64,000 nt of DNA from Massospora cicadina (Eukaryota > Entomophthoromycota > Entomophthoromycetes > Entomophthorales > Entomophthoraceae): the NCBI GenBank assembly GCA_022478985.1, contig JAKSZP010009511.1, positions 1-64,000 on the forward strand, given 5' to 3'. Below are positions 61,191-64,000 of this stretch, one piece after another. The first letter of the stretch is position 1, and the number at the start of each line of letters is the position of its first letter. The notes below the pieces were generated by a model, which worked only from the letters and a program-made list of their open reading frames with translations, had not been told where the DNA came from and ran no database searches. Both the position numbers and the translations under genes were made by a program.

Positions 61191-61336
61191 CTATAAATAT
61201 CACATCCTTTCATTAAAAATAATTAGGTCGATTTATAACCTGTTTTTACTTTAAATTATCACTTTTAGGAAAATCCACTTAATGTGACTTTGGAGAAACC
61301 CTGCCCCCTAGGAAGTGTAATTCAAAACTTCCAGAG

Positions 61337-61354
61337 TGGTGCTCACTACAGGGG
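61337..61354 (+). other. Primer-binding site of element H
   Basis: TGGTGCTCACTACAGGGG, an exact copy of the shared motif. The LTR of H must end just upstream, near AAAACTTCCAGA, but its start was not identified. Confidence 0.8.
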
Positions 61355-61359
61355 CGCTC

Positions 61360-62668
61360 TGAGTTATGCACCATGAACATGTCTGTCACTATTATGGATT
61401 CACAATTTTCGCCTGAAGAAGCTCAAGACCATTAGCAAGGAAGTATTTTATGGTGGGTCCGTTCAACTAGAACTGAAATCCCAAGATTACCATTTACTTT
61501 GGAATTCTGTGCCAATTTGGAGTTTTATAATTCTAATATAAGCTTTACAGCGAATTTTCAAATTTCCTCTTGAGGTTTTACAAATTATTATTAATCAAAT
61601 GCTTGAGGAAGCCTTAATTCCTGAAATCCGTTCCACCTAATCTCGCTCTAATGCTGTACCCTCTATCTTGTGAGAAGTGTTGTAAACCTCCCAAATGTCA
61701 GGAATTAGCACCAAGAAATACTTGCATCAGCTAGTACACCCTACCCTATACCATCTATTACCAGTTATGGGAATGCATCATCAAGGGATGTTCAATTTAC
61801 TAGAAGGACTTCAGTCCTTGAATAATTATGTTACTGAGTTTTTCAATCTCTGCCTCTGAATTTAACAGAGATACCAAGATGCCATAATAAGTAATTGGCC
61901 CTTTTTAAATGAGGTACATCAACAACTTGCTCATCTTGATCATGGGATGTCCAGTTTTGTTGACTTACAGTTTCCACAACAAGTCTGGGAAATTTAGCAA
62001 GAATGGAAAGAGGGAATTTCTCAACTTTCTGAGCAGAGTTGAGCAATGGAAGAAGAAATTAGAAATTGTCTTTCTCAAATGGGAGCAATTGTACTTGGGA
62101 ATCTAATTCTGAGTCATTGAAATAGAGAAAACTTCTGGCGCTAGGGGTCCTCTGGGGGTTTAATGACCCCATGGTCCACCTGGGGGCATAGGTCCACATG
62201 GACCTCCTGGTATTGAAGGCCCCCAAGGACTTCCCCAGTGTTGAAGGGCCCCACGGACTGCCAGGTGCGGATGGACATTGGGGCCCCCAGGCGCTGATGG
62301 GTATTCAGGATCCCTTCAACAAGTTGACACTCTATTGAGCATGATGGACCGTTTACATGGCCAATTTTACAAAGTGGCCAAGGAATGTAACTTAACCCCT
62401 GAGGGGGTAACGATTGATCCCCTCCTGTCGCTTGAAGTCTCTCTCTGATGAACTGAGTAATCTGGGTAAATGGGCGAAGGACACCAACATCCTGTTTCAG
62501 GCCTGAGAATCAAAAGGCGAGATGCTCCAAGCCAAAATTGAAACATTGGAACTTAAGTACAGTGCTCAGCAGGAGCAAATTTATGAGCTATCTCATCAGT
62601 TGGATGAAAAAGTGGGGCATGTTGAATTGAATCAACAGATTGGCGAAATTTGTACTGAGACTGTCCCA
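61360..62668 (+). pseudogene. Element H gag with collagen-like segment
   Basis: An N-terminal domain (about 61440-62100) aligns with the N-terminal gag of element E: YHLLWNS against YHLTWPA, and NEVHQQLAHLDHG against HEELH.HLENHDA. It is followed at about 62137-62325 by Gly-X-Y triplets. A helical segment comes next (62522-62640; MLQAKIETLELKYSAQQEQI), probably a coiled coil. The order domain, collagen-like stalk, coiled coil is unusual for gag. Stops and at least one frameshift are present. The rest is lost in the low-quality sequence after 62669. Confidence 0.6.
62137..62325 (+). repeat. Collagen-like Gly-X-Y coding repeat
   Basis: One frame reads GARGPLGV, then after two stops PHGPPGGIGPHGPPGIEG, PQGLP, and after a frame change (VEGPHGLPGADGH in another frame) GPPGADGYSGS. 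About 18 triplets have Gly first with frequent Pro, as in collagen stalks. At the DNA level these are imperfect GGNCCNCCN-type 9-bp repeats. Confidence 0.75.
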
Positions 62669-63466
62669 CGGGGGGGAAAAAAAAATTTTTTTTGGGGGGG
62701 GAAACCCCCAAAAAAGGTTTTTTAAACCCCTTGGGGTTTGGGGGCCCCCCCGGTTTTTTTTCCCCCCCCCAAACCCCCCCCGGGATTAAATTTGGCCCTT
62801 TTTTTTTTTGCCCCCCCCCCCTTTTTTTAAAATTTTTAATTTAAAAATTTAAAATTCTTTTTTTTTTAATTTTTCCTTTTTTTCCCCCCTTTTTTTTTTT
62901 AAAAAAAAAAATTTTTTTTTCCCTTTTTTTTTAAAATTTTCCCCCTTTCTTCCCCTTTTTTGGGGGGGTTTTTTCCCCTTTTTTTTTTTTTTAAAAAAAA
63001 ATTTTTTTTTTTTTTAAAAATTTTTTTTGGAAAAAAAAAATTTTTTTTTTTGCTTTTCCCCCTTTTTTTTTTTTTTTTCCCGGGGAAAATTTTAAATTTT
63101 TTTTTAAAAACCTTTTTTTAAAATTTTTTTTTTTTCCCCCCAAAATTTTAAAAAAAGGAAAACCCTTTTTTCCTTTTTTAAAATTTTTGAAAATTTTTTA
63201 AACATTTTTCCCAAAAAAATTTTTTCCCCCCAAAAAAAAAAAAATTTTTTTTTTAAATTTTTGGTTTTTTCCCCCTTTTTTTAATTTCCTTTTTTAAAAT
63301 TTTTTTTTTTTTAAATTTTTTTTTTTTTTTTGGGGTTTGGGTTTTTTTCCCCCCCCCCCCCAAAAATTTTTTTTTTTTTTTTTTTTTTAAAAAAACCCCC
63401 CCCCCTTTTAATTTTGGGGGGGGGAAAAAAACCCCCCCCGGGGGGGGGGGGTTTTTTTTCCCCCCA
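62669..63466. other. Homopolymer-block sequence, probable artefact
   Basis: About 800 bases made almost entirely of runs of 3-25 identical bases (A, C, G and T blocks in turn), with no biological pattern. It begins abruptly inside the gag of element H. Open frames across it (for example 63311-63602) are meaningless. Confidence 0.9.
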
Positions 63467-64000
63467 CAAACTAATTATTCTGCAAAAATCACAGGTAATT
63501 TTTAATTTTTCTTTCATTTTTTTTCCCAAAAGGGCATTTATTACAAGTCCAGGGTATTTTCGGGCCTTTTGGGTGAAGGGAAAACCTTGGGATGTCCTTT
63601 AAAATTGGATTTTCCTTATACAGGATCTTTTCTTTTTTTTGGTGAACCTTTTAAAAGGCCCAAAAATGGGTTTAACAACACCCGGTTTCTTTTTGTCAAG
63701 TTGTTACCAGTATCCGGGTTTATGATGTCAAAACTTTTGGAAGCTCCATCTAAATTTTTAAAAAACTTTTGGGGAAACCTACAAGACTTTGGGGTTTGGG
63801 GAAATGATCAAAGGGGAAAATTTTTCTGTGGGGGCCCGCTATTTTGGGGAAAAACCTCACTAGTGACCAAAAAACAAGTGTTTCAAATTTGTTAGAAAAT
63901 TATTCTGGAAAATTTTTTCTAAACATCTTATGACTTTTTAAAATAAATAGTAATCATTCCGGGGAAAAATGGCGATCACCTTCCTATTTGGCCAAATCCT
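63467..64000. other. Low-quality sequence with inflated homopolymers
   Basis: Complex sequence returns, but with an excess of runs such as CCCC, GGGG, AAAAA and TTTTT, as if short runs had been lengthened. The open frame at 63569-63895 has no recognisable domain and should not be trusted. Confidence 0.6.

Noticed and set aside
63311..63895. Open frames rich in Lys/Gly/Pro/Phe near the right end
   Set aside because: They are translated from homopolymer blocks and homopolymer-inflated sequence that is probably not real.

Overview
The window is eukaryotic nuclear DNA. It holds one intact, intron-split housekeeping gene in a sea of decayed retroelements. The gene is a TRAPP-II subunit of the Trs120/TRAPPC9 family (complement of 4457-8288). 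Together with Ty3/gypsy elements and LINEs of a fungal type, it suggests a fungus with a repeat-rich genome. I cannot name the lineage. Ten introns of only 29-46 nt can be placed; removing them leaves a 3,495-nt frame of 1,164 codons plus stop.

Layout. 1-4080: minus-strand Ty3/gypsy element A, running off the left edge and carrying a solo LTR inserted with a 5-bp duplication. 4457-8288: TRS120. 8289-9849: non-coding, with a 40-bp tandem repeat. 9850-10704: two tRNA-derived SINE copies in inverted orientation. 11465-12855: first copy of an anonymous ~1.3-kb module. 12937-45179: a nested complex. Its outer element E has LTRs at 12937-13624 and 44494-45179. Element B (14175-23089) is inserted in E's gag. 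Element D (28765-43738, minus strand, TSD TCATG) is inserted in E's integrase. A 5.4-kb LINE (36196-41600, 15-bp TSD) is inserted in D's gag. 45180-48480: remnant of Ty3/gypsy element C. 48600-49900: remnant of a different LINE ORF1. 50287-61200: elements G1 and G2, with G2 inserted in G1. A second LINE copy (51026-56422, minus) splits the 5' LTR of G1. 61337-62668: 5' end of element H, whose gag contains collagen-like Gly-X-Y triplets. 62669-64000: homopolymer-smeared sequence that looks like an assembly or base-calling artefact.

Four signals stand out. (1) The SINE 3' end resembles the 3' end of the LINE in the same window, which suggests a SINE/LINE mobilisation pair. (2) Elements B and D both carry, between integrase and 3' LTR, a reading frame on the opposite strand that encodes recognisably related proteins. 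(3) An anonymous ~1.3-kb sequence with several hydrophobic segments occurs twice, in opposite orientations, each time next to or inside a retroelement. (4) Several different Ty3/gypsy elements share one unusual primer-binding site. All retroelement coding regions show stops, frameshifts or lost catalytic residues; no copy looks autonomous as written.
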